64,000 nt of DNA from NCBI GenBank assembly GCA_029255645.1, contig JANLJE010000017.1, forward strand, positions 24,568-88,567, read 5' to 3'. Below, piece after piece: positions 21,659 to 30,360 of this stretch (the stretch's first letter is position 1; each line of letters begins with the position of its first letter). The notes under the pieces are model-generated. The model had not been told where the DNA came from, searched no databases, and saw only the letters and a list, made by a program, of their open reading frames with translations. This DNA comes from Comamonadaceae bacterium. GTDB lineage: Bacteria > Pseudomonadota > Gammaproteobacteria > Burkholderiales > Rhodocyclaceae. A program made the translations under genes and the position numbers.

Positions 21659-21859
21659 TTACGCGTCGTCAGGCGGCAGTGGAGTGTCGGGTTCTACCGC
21701 GACGTCTCCAACCAGCGATTGAACGCGTCGCACCTGCTCGGCAGTGATAGGCTGCAACCGTTCGGGGTGCGCGGCGATGTCCCGCTCGAGGATATCCAGA
21801 ATGACCTTCTCGGATGAGCTGATGATGGCAGTTTCCGTGTCGTCTGCGTCTTTCTTCAT
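21659..21859 (-). CDS. Small acidic protein co-transcribed with Fic (possible antitoxin/modulator)
   Basis: A 66-residue acidic protein, mostly helical in appearance, ending in a proline/aspartate tail (DTPLPPDDA). Its ATG overlaps the fic stop (ATGA), so the two are translationally coupled. Small partners next to fic genes sometimes act as antitoxins (FicA, YhfG, VbhA), but I see no clear inhibitory S/T-x-x-x-E-G/N motif here, and the adjacent Fic protein already has its own. Function is unknown. Confidence 0.5.
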   Translation of the reverse strand: MKKDADDTETAIISSSEKVILDILERDIAAHPERLQPITAEQVRRVQSLVGDVAVEPDTPLPPDDA

Positions 21860-22992
21860 GCGCGCTCCCCCGTTGGAGCATCATCCAATACATAGCTTGT
21901 ACTGCGCCCGCCCGCATCCGATTTCCGCAGGACACCCCGCGCAAGCAGATCGTTGATGTCGCGCAGGGCCGTGTCCGGCGAGCACTTGGCGATGGCCGCC
22001 CACTTGCTGCTGGTGAGCTTGCCTTCGAACCCGTCGAGCAGCTTGTTCAGCAACTTCACCTGCCGCTCGTTGAGTGGTGTGGTCGCCCAGCGCTGCCAGA
22101 ACCGCGTCTTGGTCAGCACGGCGTCGAGTGTGTGCTGCGCCTGGTCGACAGCGCGATGGAGCGTGTCGAGGAACCAGGCGAGCCACTCGGTGACGTCCAG
22201 CAACCGTTTCTGGGTCTGCTCCAGGATGTCGTAGTAAGCCTTGCGTTCGCGCTGGATCTGCGCCGACAAACTGTAGAAGCGCTGCGGGCTACCGTCGGCG
22301 CGTGCCAGCAGCAGATCACCAATGGCCCGGGCGATGCGGCCATTGCCATCGTCGAACGGGTGCAGCGTGACGAACCACAGATGACCGAGCCCCGCTTTGA
22401 TCAGTGGCGGCTCATTCGACGCGCCATTCAGCCAGTCGAGGAAGCGGCTGGTTTCCCCCTCGAGGCGATCGGCGGGTGGCGCTTCGAAATGCACCCGTTG
22501 GCGACCGATGGGGCCAGACACCACCTGCATCGGGCCGCTGGCATCGTCGCGCCAGCCGCCGACCTTGATCTTGGAGAGCCCGGAGTAGCCGGTGGGAAAC
22601 AGTGCGGCATGCCAGCCGAACAGACGCTCCCGCGACAGCGGTGCTCGGCAGTTGGCCGTGGCATCCAGCACCATCTCGACCACGCCTTCGACCCGCGGAT
22701 CGACCGGATCGAGCGCGCCGATGTCCACGCCCAGCCTGCGCGCGATGGACGAGCGCACGGATTCGACGTTGAGCTGCTCGCCCTCGATCTCGCTGGTCTT
22801 GACCACGTCCTCGGTGAGCGCCGCGAGGCTGGCCTGATCGCGCAAGGCCATGCCGACGTCAGCCAGGCGGCCCATCAACAGCCCCTGGGCGCGACTGACC
22901 TCAGCCATGGGGCCAGCCAGCGCCGCCAGGTCGAAGTGCCAGTTCGGCCAGTCACCAGCCTGCCAGATGTATTTGTAATCGCCGCTATTCAT
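21856..22992 (-). CDS. Fic-domain AMP-transferase with C-terminal winged helix
   Basis: A 378-residue Fic protein. The catalytic motif HPFDDGNGR is at about residues 211-219, and the self-inhibitory helix TSEIEG is at 66-71, which marks class II Fic enzymes that block their own ATP site. An N-terminal DUF4172-like segment precedes it. A C-terminal winged helix (SKWAAIAKCSPDTALRDIND) ends the protein. Fic enzymes add AMP to target proteins; several defence islands carry them (SoFic). The start at 22992 is the first ATG that gives the family-like N-terminus (MNSGDYKYIWQ). Symmetric CCGCAC sites upstream suggest the winged helix may autoregulate the promoter. Confidence 0.85.
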   Translation of the reverse strand: MNSGDYKYIWQAGDWPNWHFDLAALAGPMAEVSRAQGLLMGRLADVGMALRDQASLAALTEDVVKTSEIEGEQLNVESVRSSIARRLGVDIGALDPVDPRVEGVVEMVLDATANCRAPLSRERLFGWHAALFPTGYSGLSKIKVGGWRDDASGPMQVVSGPIGRQRVHFEAPPADRLEGETSRFLDWLNGASNEPPLIKAGLGHLWFVTLHPFDDGNGRIARAIGDLLLARADGSPQRFYSLSAQIQRERKAYYDILEQTQKRLLDVTEWLAWFLDTLHRAVDQAQHTLDAVLTKTRFWQRWATTPLNERQVKLLNKLLDGFEGKLTSSKWAAIAKCSPDTALRDINDLLARGVLRKSDAGGRSTSYVLDDAPTGERA

Positions 22993-23015
22993 GCGACGAT
23001 TATGGGCTGCATTCT

Positions 23016-23075
23016 CCGCACACGCAAGTCTTTCGCCGCACAAAGTGCGGAGAAAGGTGACGCCAATCGCCGCAC
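23016..23075. promoter_or_regulatory. Cluster of CCGCAC operator-like sites upstream of fic
   Basis: CCGCAC-AAA-GTGCGG at 23036-23050 is a perfect 6-3-6 palindrome. Further CCGCAC half-sites lie at 23016 and 23070. TTCTCCGCAC (23012-23021) and GTGCGGAGAA (23045-23054) also form a perfect 10-bp inverted repeat with a 23-nt spacer. The cluster lies 24-83 bp upstream of the fic start codon, where a promoter should be. A repressor site, perhaps for the Fic winged helix, is inference. Confidence 0.5.
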
Positions 23076-23129
23076 AACGGGCCGCATCGCGCCGTAATTT
23101 CAAGACGGCGGTTCAATCCATGCGCTGTC

Positions 23130-23770
23130 ATGAGGAAGGCGATGCTGGGTGAAGCAAGGAAGCGGAAGGTTGACCGTCCTGAGTTCAAGGCCAGCGTGTG
23201 TTTGGTGGCCTGGCGTGGGTTGAAGACGATCCATGAGATTGGCCAGCATGAGATTGCCCAGGAGTGCGGCGTGCATCCCTGCGTGCATCCCGGCATACAT
23301 CCGCCTGCCCCGCGGCTTCGCCTATCGGGTGGCGATCATCGGCGGGTATTCGCGGCGGGTATTCGCGGCGGGTACTCCGCTGGCGGATCAGTAACCGCAG
23401 GAAAGCGCTGTTCTGCGTCGATGGCCTAAAGGATGCCTGGCGCCACCCCGGCCGGCCGGAAGTCTTCAACCGCGACCCGGGCGCGCAGTTCACCCGCGCC
23501 GCCTTTACCGACATCCTGAAACGGGAAGGCGTGCTCATCCGCAAGGAGGGTCGGGGGCGCGCCTTCGACAACCGCTTCGTCGAGCGGCTCTGGCGCAGCG
23601 TCAAGCACGAAGACGTGGATCTGAAGGGCGATGCCTCGATGGGCGAATCGATGCTCGGCCTGACCGCGTATTTCGGTATTGCGCCTTCTACAACGCCAAG
23701 CGTCCGCACCCGTCGCTGGGGCAGAAAATGGGGCAGAAAACGCCGGAAGATGGCACGGCTGGGCTGCCGT
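23130..23770 (+). mobile_element. Degraded IS3-family insertion sequence
   Basis: Two remnants of an IS3-type transposase pair. The first (about 23130-23280) reads like OrfA: RKRKVDRPEFKA, then RGLKTIHEIGQ and QECGVHP. The second (about 23310-23760) reads like the integrase core of OrfB in shifting frames: YSRRVLRWRISN, then VFNRDPGAQFT, FDNRFVERLWRSVKHEDV and a terminal FYNAKRPHPSLG. The OrfA end and the first third of OrfB, including the first catalytic Asp region, are missing, and a 13-bp tandem repeat breaks the frame. It cannot make a working transposase. It separates the fic block from the AAA+/DUF262 operon. Confidence 0.8.
23341..23380 (+). repeat. 13-bp tandem repeat inside the IS remnant
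   Basis: GGCGGGTATTCGC occurs twice exactly (23341-23353, 23354-23366), followed by a third diverged unit (23367-23380). The array lies on the YSRR codons of the transposase core and shifts the reading frame. Confidence 0.75.
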
Positions 23771-23932
23771 GTGGGCGAGGCAGGCGTCGAGGTCGGTTGG
23801 CCCGGGTTCATCGCGGGCTTGGTGACGGGATTGACGACACCGGCATGAATGCACTGTTCGATCCGTCAGCCAAGCTGTTTTTCTGGCTTCCCGGCAGCAA
23901 TCGATGTGACACATTACGTCGCATCAACCCGG

Positions 23933-23967
23933 ATGATGGTTTCCATCCAACCAGGAGAAACCATCAT
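23933..23967 (+). promoter_or_regulatory. 11-bp inverted repeat enclosing the ribosome binding site and start codon of the AAA+ operon
   Basis: ATGATGGTTTC (23933-23943) and GAAACCATCAT (23957-23967) are perfect inverse complements with a 13-nt spacer. The AGGAGA ribosome binding site (23953-23958) falls in the loop and the ATG (23966-23968) in the right arm. In RNA this hairpin would hide the start codon; in DNA it could be a dimeric operator, for example for the WYL protein encoded in the same operon. Both readings are inference. Confidence 0.6.
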
Positions 23968-26056
23968 GGCAAGATATCGTTCGCGTTACACCGCAAATGC
24001 GGCAAATCCTGATCCCATCATTCTTCTCTGGCTGCTGCGCATTCTGGTGCCGCTGGGTGGGCAGCGTGAATTCGTGCGCTCTAACGGCTTTAGCAACGAT
24101 ACGCTGGCCGAGGTGATTGGCCTGGGGCATTGGATCGATCCGTCTCCCAATGATTTTGACCTGAAGGCCGTTCAATCAGAACTGCGGTTGCTGCATCAGC
24201 AGGCGGAAAAGCAATGGGCAAAAGCGCCTCTCCCGGCTTGCCTGCGCAACAACGTTGGCCAACTCTCCAATCTGGTAGGCCTTGGCGCGACCGATTGCAG
24301 AATCCTGGAGTTTGCCGTGTCGATCCACAATGAACGGCTCCTGGATGACACGGCTGACTGGCTCGGCCAGATGTCATCAGTCAAGATCTTTCATGCCCTT
24401 TCGGTGATTCTGAATCTGCCCGAACCTGAAATCCGGGCAGCGCTGAGCGCACAAGGGATTCTCGCGCGCTCCGGCCTGGTTTCGGTCGACCGTAGCGGTA
24501 CCAGCACGCTACGCGGCAAGCTGGATCTGCTCTCCGATGGGTTTGCTGATCTGATGACATCTTCGGAAGCCGATCCGATCAGCCTGCTGCGCGGCACCGT
24601 ATCTGCCGCAGGCCCCGCACAACTCAAGCTGGCCGATTACAGCCACATCAATGCTTCCCTGGAAATTCTGCGTCCGTATCTACGGCACGCGGCCACGACC
24701 GGGCGGCGTGGCGTCAACATCTTCCTGCATGGAGCGCCGGGCACGGGCAAGAGTCAGCTGGCACGTGCCCTGGCGGATGAACTGGGATGTGAACTGTTCG
24801 AGGTGGCAAGTGAGGATGCCGATGGCGATCCCGTGAATGGCGAACGCCGTCTGCGCGCGTTTCGTGCCGCTCAGAGTTTCTTCGCACAACGCCAGGCTCT
24901 GATTGCATTCGACGAGGTCGAGGATGTCTTCAACGATGGCGACAGGTTCTTTGGTCGCAAGAGCACGGCCCAGGTCCGGAAGGCATGGATCAACCGGATG
25001 CTCGAAGAGAATCCGGTGCCGACGCTCTGGCTCTCCAATTCCATCGATGGACTCGACCCGGCCTTCATCCGCCGCTTCGATATGGTGTTCGAACTGCCTG
25101 TGCCACCCAAAAAACAGCGTGAGCGGATTTTGCGGGAGAATTGTGGCGACCTGCTCGATGCGGCCACTCTTTCACGGATTGCCGAGGCCGAGTCTCTCGC
25201 CCCCGCCGTCGTGGCCAAGGCGAGCTCTGTCATTCGCTCGATTCGCGACGATCTGGGCCAAAATGGTTGCGCATCGGCGTTTGAACGGTTGATCAGCAAC
25301 ACCCTGGAGGCCCAGGGACACCGTCCCCTCGTCCAGAACGACCCGGATCGGCTACCGGACATCTATGACCCGGGTTTCATCCATGCCGATGCCGACCTGA
25401 GCGCTGTTGCTGCGGGCCTGATTGCTGCGCGCGTCGGCCGACTCTGCTTGTACGGCCCGCCGGGTACGGGCAAGACCGCCTATGGGCGTTGGCTGGCTCA
25501 ACAACTGGATGTTCCTTTATTGATCAAACGCGCATCGGACTTGATGTCGCCCTATGTCGGCGAAAACGAGCGGAACATTGCCCGGGCATTTCGACAAGCG
25601 GCGCAGGATGGCGCACTGCTACTGATCGACGAAGTCGACAGCTTCCTTCAGGATCGTCGTGAGGCGCAGCGTGGTTGGGAAGTGAGCATGGTCAATGAGA
25701 TGCTCACCCAAATGGAATCGTTCTCCGGCGTATTCATCGCCTCGACGAACTTGATGACAGGTCTGGATCAGGCTGCGCTGCGTCGCTTCGACCTCAAGGT
25801 GAAGTTTGGCTTTCTACGGCCAGAACAGGCCTGGGAACTGGTGTGCCGTTACTGCAAACAACTCAACCTCCCTGCTCCACAGCCCGATCTGCGGGCAAGG
25901 ACGATGCGTCTAGAGCGGCTCACCCCTGGCGATTTTGCCGCTGTGCTGCGCCAACACCGATTCCGCCCCATCGAATCTCCTGCAACGCTGGTTTCGGCCC
26001 TGGAGGCGGAGTGTGCAGTCAAAGAAAGTGGAAAAACATCGATTGGGTTTCTCTGA
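23966..26056 (+). CDS. Tandem AAA+ ATPase, first gene of the five-gene DUF2779/DUF262 operon
   Basis: About 696 residues with two AAA+ modules. The first has Walker A GAPGTGKSQ near 256-264, Walker B LIAFDEVEDVF near 312-322, sensor-like LWLSNSID and RRFD. The second has GPPGTGKTA near 497-505, LLLIDEVDSF near 551-560, IASTNL and arginine-finger RRFD near 606-609. The N-terminal ~220 residues are helical and unrecognised. The layout is that of hexameric remodelling ATPases (Vps4/FtsH/Cdc48-like classic clade). The ATG at 23966 has AGGAGA ~8 nt upstream. The DUF2779 gene follows after 43 nt. I infer it remodels or loads the nuclease partners; no named defence system with this exact set is known to me. 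Confidence 0.8.
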   Translation: MARYRSRYTANAANPDPIILLWLLRILVPLGGQREFVRSNGFSNDTLAEVIGLGHWIDPSPNDFDLKAVQSELRLLHQQAEKQWAKAPLPACLRNNVGQLSNLVGLGATDCRILEFAVSIHNERLLDDTADWLGQMSSVKIFHALSVILNLPEPEIRAALSAQGILARSGLVSVDRSGTSTLRGKLDLLSDGFADLMTSSEADPISLLRGTVSAAGPAQLKLADYSHINASLEILRPYLRHAATTGRRGVNIFLHGAPGTGKSQLARALADELGCELFEVASEDADGDPVNGERRLRAFRAAQSFFAQRQALIAFDEVEDVFNDGDRFFGRKSTAQVRKAWINRMLEENPVPTLWLSNSIDGLDPAFIRRFDMVFELPVPPKKQRERILRENCGDLLDAATLSRIAEAESLAPAVVAKASSVIRSIRDDLGQNGCASAFERLISNTLEAQGHRPLVQNDPDRLPDIYDPGFIHADADLSAVAAGLIAARVGRLCLYGPPGTGKTAYGRWLAQQLDVPLLIKRASDLMSPYVGENERNIARAFRQAAQDGALLLIDEVDSFLQDRREAQRGWEVSMVNEMLTQMESFSGVFIASTNLMTGLDQAALRRFDLKVKFGFLRPEQAWELVCRYCKQLNLPAPQPDLRARTMRLERLTPGDFAAVLRQHRFRPIESPATLVSALEAECAVKESGKTSIGFL

Positions 26057-26099
26057 CCATCAACCGCATGGGATGATTCGACAAAAAAGGGGAGGATCA

Positions 26100-27599
26100 A
26101 TGCGCACACTCTCGAAGTCCAAACTACTGGCTTACCGGCAGTGCCCCAAGCGACTGTGGCTTGAGGTGCATCGCCCCAAGTTGCGCGAGGATTCGGCGGC
26201 CACCCAGGCCAGCTTTGCCGTGGGGCATCGAGTCGGTGACATTGCCCGGCGATTGTATGACCCCAAAGGCAAGGGTGTTCTGATCGATCCGCAAGCGGAC
26301 GGGTTTGATGCCGCATTCGCCCGCACCCAGGAACTCCTGCTATCAGCGCAACCGATCTTCGAAGCGGGTTTCCGGGCCGAAGGTGCGTTGGCTTTTGCCG
26401 ACGTGATGTTGCCGGTAAGAAAAGGGGGCAAGCGGGCCTGGCGTATGGTCGAGGTGAAATCCTCCACCTCAGTCAAAGACTACCATCGCGACGACGCGGC
26501 TGTGCAATCCTTCGTCGCCCGCTTCTCCGGCGTGCCGCTCACCAGGATTGCGCTCGCACATATCGACAATACTTGGGTCTATCCCGGCAATGAGGATTAC
26601 AACGGGCTATTGCTCGAAAACGATCTGACGGATGAAGTGTTTGATCGTGGCGACGAGGTTCGCAGTTGGATAGCCGAGGCACAACAGATCGTCGCCAAGA
26701 AAAGTGAGCCTCGCATCGCTACGGGCAAGCACTGCGGCAATCCCTATGAGTGCGGATTTCTTGCCTATTGCCAAAGCCAGGAACCGCAGGCCGAGCAGCC
26801 GATCAAGTGGCTACCGGGTCGCTTGAGCAACGGGCTTCAGGCACACATCGAGGCGCACGGCCTGACAGAACTTCGTGACGTGCCGGATGAACTGCTCAGC
26901 GACAAGCAGCAACGCGTCAAAGCGGTCACCCTCTCCGGCAAACCTTATTTCGACCAGCAGGCAACCGCACAAGCGCTTGCCGCTGACAAGCTGCCTGCCT
27001 ATTTTCTGGACTTTGAAACCATCCAATTCGCCGTACCGATCTGGAAAGGCACGCGCCCCTACCAGCAGATTCCTTTCCAGTTTAGCGTCCACCGTCTCTC
27101 TCGCACGGGCAAGCTCGGGCAGCAAGCCTTTCTCGATCTCACAGGCAGCGATCCATCCCAGGCATTTGCCGAAGCCTTGATTGCCGCATGTGGCGAGCGA
27201 GGTCCCATCTTCGTCTACAACGCCGGGTTCGAAACGACCCGTATCCGCGAGCTGTCTGAGCGCTTTCCTCGTCTGGCCAAACCGCTACAGGCATTGAACG
27301 GGCGGGTGGTGGATCTGTTGCCGGTGGCACGTGATCATTACTACCACCCCAGCCAGCAGGGCAGCTGGAGCATCAAGGCGGTGCTGCCGGCACTCTGTCC
27401 AGATCTGGATTACGGCGATCTCGAGGGTGTCCAGGATGGCGGAATGGCCATGGATGCCTTCCTGGAGGCGCTGGCACCGCAAACCAGTAAGGCACGCAAG
27501 AGCACAATCGAGCAGCAATTGCTGACCTACTGCGCACTCGACACCTATGCCATGGTGCGCTTGTGGTCGATTTTCTCGGGCTCTGCATTGAGGGTCTGA
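26100..27599 (+). CDS. DUF2779 protein: Cas4-like PD-(D/E)XK nuclease with Fe-S cysteines plus DEDDy exonuclease domain
   Basis: A 499-residue double-nuclease candidate. The N-terminal half looks like Cas4/AddB: C15 in AYRQCPKRLW, the nuclease acids D101 and E118-x-K120 (FADVML...MVEVKSS), then C212, C218 and C224, giving four cysteines suited to a 4Fe-4S cluster. The C-terminal half (DUF2779) has an RNase H-like exonuclease pattern: DFE at 304-306, a middle VYNAGFET, VVDLLPVARDHY, and Y477-x-x-x-D481, as in DEDDy enzymes. The ATG at 26100 has GGAGG upstream. The WYL gene starts 1 nt after its stop. DUF2779 proteins are widespread but, to my knowledge, biochemically uncharacterised. A DNA-degrading role is inference. 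Confidence 0.8.
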   Translation: MRTLSKSKLLAYRQCPKRLWLEVHRPKLREDSAATQASFAVGHRVGDIARRLYDPKGKGVLIDPQADGFDAAFARTQELLLSAQPIFEAGFRAEGALAFADVMLPVRKGGKRAWRMVEVKSSTSVKDYHRDDAAVQSFVARFSGVPLTRIALAHIDNTWVYPGNEDYNGLLLENDLTDEVFDRGDEVRSWIAEAQQIVAKKSEPRIATGKHCGNPYECGFLAYCQSQEPQAEQPIKWLPGRLSNGLQAHIEAHGLTELRDVPDELLSDKQQRVKAVTLSGKPYFDQQATAQALAADKLPAYFLDFETIQFAVPIWKGTRPYQQIPFQFSVHRLSRTGKLGQQAFLDLTGSDPSQAFAEALIAACGERGPIFVYNAGFETTRIRELSERFPRLAKPLQALNGRVVDLLPVARDHYYHPSQQGSWSIKAVLPALCPDLDYGDLEGVQDGGMAMDAFLEALAPQTSKARKSTIEQQLLTYCALDTYAMVRLWSIFSGSALRV

Positions 27600-27600
27600 A

Positions 27601-28572
27601 ATGGCAAAGCGCTCCGACAAGCTCGAAACCGTATTGCTTGCCGTCGAGTTGCTGCGCCGTATTCCGCGCGGCCGCAAGGTGACCGCCAGCGAGCTACATC
27701 GCCAACTCAAGGATGCCGGCATCGACCGCGATCTGCGCACCATCCAGCGACAACTGGAAATGCTCAGCGAGCATTTCGAGATCGAGCGTGACGACCGTAG
27801 CAAACCCTATGGCTATCGTTGGCTGGAGCAAGCCAAAGGGCTGGCGGTGCCCAATCTCACGCCGCAGGAGTCGCTGCTGCTGCAGCTTGCCGAAGAGCAC
27901 CTGAAGAATCTCCTGCCGGCCCGGTTGATGAAATCCATGGAGGGGTTTTTCAGCCAAGCTCGGCGGAATCTTGGTCCGGATAGCCGTGCGCGCCTGGAGC
28001 GTGAGTGGTCCGGCAAGGTACGTGTCGTGGCCACCAGCCAGCCGCTGTTGCCTCCCAAGATCGTTCCAGGGGTCTTCGAGGTGGTCAGTGAGGCCCTATA
28101 TGGCAATTTCTGGCTTCAGCTCGATTACCGGAATTCCACAGGCTGGCGCAGCAAGGTGGAAGTCATGCCCTTGGGCCTCGTCCAGCAAGGGCCGCGCCTC
28201 TATCTCGTTTGCCGCTATCGGGGTTACGACAATGAGAGAAATCTGGCGCTGCACCGCATCTTGTCGGCAGAAATGTCGACGCTGACGTTTGATCGGCCCA
28301 AAGAATTCGACCTCAGGAAATATGACGACGACGGGCGTTTCGGCTTCGGCGAGGGAGAAAAGATCCGGCTGACCTTCCGCATCGAGCCCAGTGCCGGGCT
28401 TCACCTGCTGGAATCTCCACTCTCGAACGACCAGCAAGTCGTCGAGCTCGATGACGGACAACTGGAAATCACCGCCACAGTAATTGATAGTGCCATGCTG
28501 GAATGGTGGCTGCGAGGGTTCGGGGATGCCGTGCAAGTCATCGACCGCCGCCCACTCGAATCGCCAATCTGA
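27601..28572 (+). CDS. WYL-domain transcriptional regulator inside the AAA+/DUF2779/DUF262 operon
   Basis: A 323-residue regulator. The N-terminal winged helix (about 1-70: TASELHRQL, then RTIQRQLEMLSEHFEIERDD) is followed by a linker and a WYL domain (FWLQLDYRNSTGWRSKVEVM, then LYLVCRYRGYD), with a C-terminal WCX segment ending in LEWWLRGFGDAVQV. This is the YafY/PafC-type layout. It starts 1 nt after the DUF2779 stop, so the two are coupled. WYL proteins repress several defence operons and sense ligands linked to DNA damage or infection. It is unrelated in detail to the BrxR-like gene at 17437. The inverted repeat at the operon start is a candidate target (inference). Confidence 0.85.
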   Translation: MAKRSDKLETVLLAVELLRRIPRGRKVTASELHRQLKDAGIDRDLRTIQRQLEMLSEHFEIERDDRSKPYGYRWLEQAKGLAVPNLTPQESLLLQLAEEHLKNLLPARLMKSMEGFFSQARRNLGPDSRARLEREWSGKVRVVATSQPLLPPKIVPGVFEVVSEALYGNFWLQLDYRNSTGWRSKVEVMPLGLVQQGPRLYLVCRYRGYDNERNLALHRILSAEMSTLTFDRPKEFDLRKYDDDGRFGFGEGEKIRLTFRIEPSAGLHLLESPLSNDQQVVELDDGQLEITATVIDSAMLEWWLRGFGDAVQVIDRRPLESPI

Positions 28573-28604
28573 ATTGCCAAACCGGTTTCGCAATTGGAAA
28601 AATC

Positions 28605-30350
28605 ATGACACCACAACTTCCCGTCGCCCCCCAAGCGCTGATGCCCGTGGGCGCACTCAGCGGTTATTTCTGGGTCCCAGCGTACCAGCGCGGTTACCGC
28701 TGGGGCAAGCATGAAGTCGAAGCTTTGCTCAACGACCTGCATGAATGCGCCAAACTGCCAATCGGCCAGATCTATTGCCTGCAACCGGTAGCGGTCAAGG
28801 CGCTGACCCGGGCGGCGACCGATCCCTATCCGGAGGCCGTACCGGTCGGTGAAACCTATTTTGAACTGATCGATGGCCAGCAACGTATCACCACCCTTTA
28901 CCTGCTCTACCGCTATCTGCACGCACTTGGACAGGGGGCACCCAACTTCGTACTGAGCTATGAAACGCGGCCCGGAAGCACCCAGTTTCTGAAAATGGTC
29001 AGCAGCCGGATCGACGACACGAACATCGATTACTTCCACATGTCGACCGCCTTCGCCCATATTCAGGGCTGGTTTGAAACGAGGTGGCCGGACGTCAGCG
29101 AACGACAGCATGCAGCTGCTGACTGGGCCCAGCGCCTTGCCAGCCAGATCGACTTGATCTGGTTCGATGCCGGCGGACAGGACGCCATCGATCTTTTTAC
29201 ACGGATCAACGCCGGGCGCATCTCGCTGACCAATGCCGAGCTGGTCAAGGCGCTGCTGTTGGCGGACAACGGACACGCGGACCCGATCCAGCAAGCCACC
29301 TGCGCCGGTCAGTGGGATGCTATCGAACATGCCCTGCATGACGACGCCTTCTGGTACTTTCTGAGCGCCGACAAACCCGAATCTTACGCGACTCGCATCG
29401 ATCTGCTACTTGACCTGATCGCCCACGCATCCAGGACGCACAACGACTCATTCGCAACCTTCGAAACGTTTCAACGTGAACTTGCCCAAGGCAGGACGCA
29501 ACAGGACCTGTGGAGCGAGGTCTGGCAACGCTACACCCTCTTGCGCGACTGGTTTGAGGACCGTGCCATCTACCACCGCATCGGCTGGCTGATTGCTACC
29601 GGCGAGAAACTCTCGATGGTGATGGAACTGTGCATGCAGAACGCAGCCCAGTCCAGATCGGCGTTCAAGAAACTCCTCGAGAGCCGCATACGTAATCGGC
29701 TCGATGTTACCCAACAGGATTTTACAGGCCTGAACTACGAGGAGCATCGCCAGCAGTGCGAACGCCTGTTACTGCTGTTCAACGTGCTGTCGGTCGACCG
29801 GCTAGAACACGGAAACGAGCGCTACCCATTTGCCACGCACCACAAGGAACAATGGAGCCTGGAGCATATCCACGCGCAGGCCGCCCAACCGCTGAATGGC
29901 GAGGCGGCATGGCGCGAATGGTTGAGCGACGCCAGGAGAACGCTGGATACGTTACAGCTGGACGACAAACAAACTGAACAACTTACCGACCAATTGGACA
30001 AGGCGTTGGCGAACAAGACCATCGGCCGCAATACATTTACGAAGCTCGAACAGGACGTCAGCAACTTGCTGAACCGCCTCAATGCTGCCAGCGATCCGAA
30101 TGCGCTCGACAACCTGGCGCTGCTGTCGTCCGACATCAATGCTGCCTTGGGCAACCAGTCGTTTCCAGCCAAGCGGCGGCGCCTGCTCGAACTCGACAAC
30201 GCGGGGCGTTTCATTCCGCTGTGCACACGTCGGGTTTTCTTCAAGTACTACACAGAGACAACCCGCCAGCAACTGCAGTTTTGGAGCTTGGCAGATCGCG
30301 ATGCCTACCGCAAGGTGATCGAGGAAGTTGTCACCCCTTATCTCAATTGA
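28605..30350 (+). CDS. DUF262-DUF1524 (GmrSD-like) endonuclease
   Basis: A 581-residue fusion. The N-terminal DUF262 (ParB/Srx-like, GmrS-like) shows VPAYQRGYRW at 24-33, LIDGQQRITTLY at 88-99 and the later FTRINAGRISLTNAELVKA near 198-216. The C-terminal DUF1524 (GmrD-like HNH nuclease) shows WSLEHIHAQ near 417-425, then DNLALLSSDINAALGNQSF and AKRRR. In GmrSD and BrxU the DUF262 part binds and hydrolyses nucleotide and the HNH part cuts modified phage DNA. Here both parts are in one chain, but the protein is smaller than BrxU. The ATG at 28605 lies 32 nt after the WYL stop. A second DUF262 gene follows after 10 nt. Confidence 0.85.
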   Translation: MTPQLPVAPQALMPVGALSGYFWVPAYQRGYRWGKHEVEALLNDLHECAKLPIGQIYCLQPVAVKALTRAATDPYPEAVPVGETYFELIDGQQRITTLYLLYRYLHALGQGAPNFVLSYETRPGSTQFLKMVSSRIDDTNIDYFHMSTAFAHIQGWFETRWPDVSERQHAAADWAQRLASQIDLIWFDAGGQDAIDLFTRINAGRISLTNAELVKALLLADNGHADPIQQATCAGQWDAIEHALHDDAFWYFLSADKPESYATRIDLLLDLIAHASRTHNDSFATFETFQRELAQGRTQQDLWSEVWQRYTLLRDWFEDRAIYHRIGWLIATGEKLSMVMELCMQNAAQSRSAFKKLLESRIRNRLDVTQQDFTGLNYEEHRQQCERLLLLFNVLSVDRLEHGNERYPFATHHKEQWSLEHIHAQAAQPLNGEAAWREWLSDARRTLDTLQLDDKQTEQLTDQLDKALANKTIGRNTFTKLEQDVSNLLNRLNAASDPNALDNLALLSSDINAALGNQSFPAKRRRLLELDNAGRFIPLCTRRVFFKYYTETTRQQLQFWSLADRDAYRKVIEEVVTPYLN

Positions 30351-30360
30351 GAAAACAGCC

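Noticed and set aside
23849..23965. Longer N-terminus of the tandem AAA+ protein from 23849
   Set aside because: The ATG at 23966 has a good ribosome binding site, and the added residues look like untranslated leader.
26100..27599. Cas4 of a CRISPR adaptation module
   Set aside because: It has Cas4-like motifs, but there is no cas1, cas2 or repeat array, and the DUF2779 domain is not found in Cas4.
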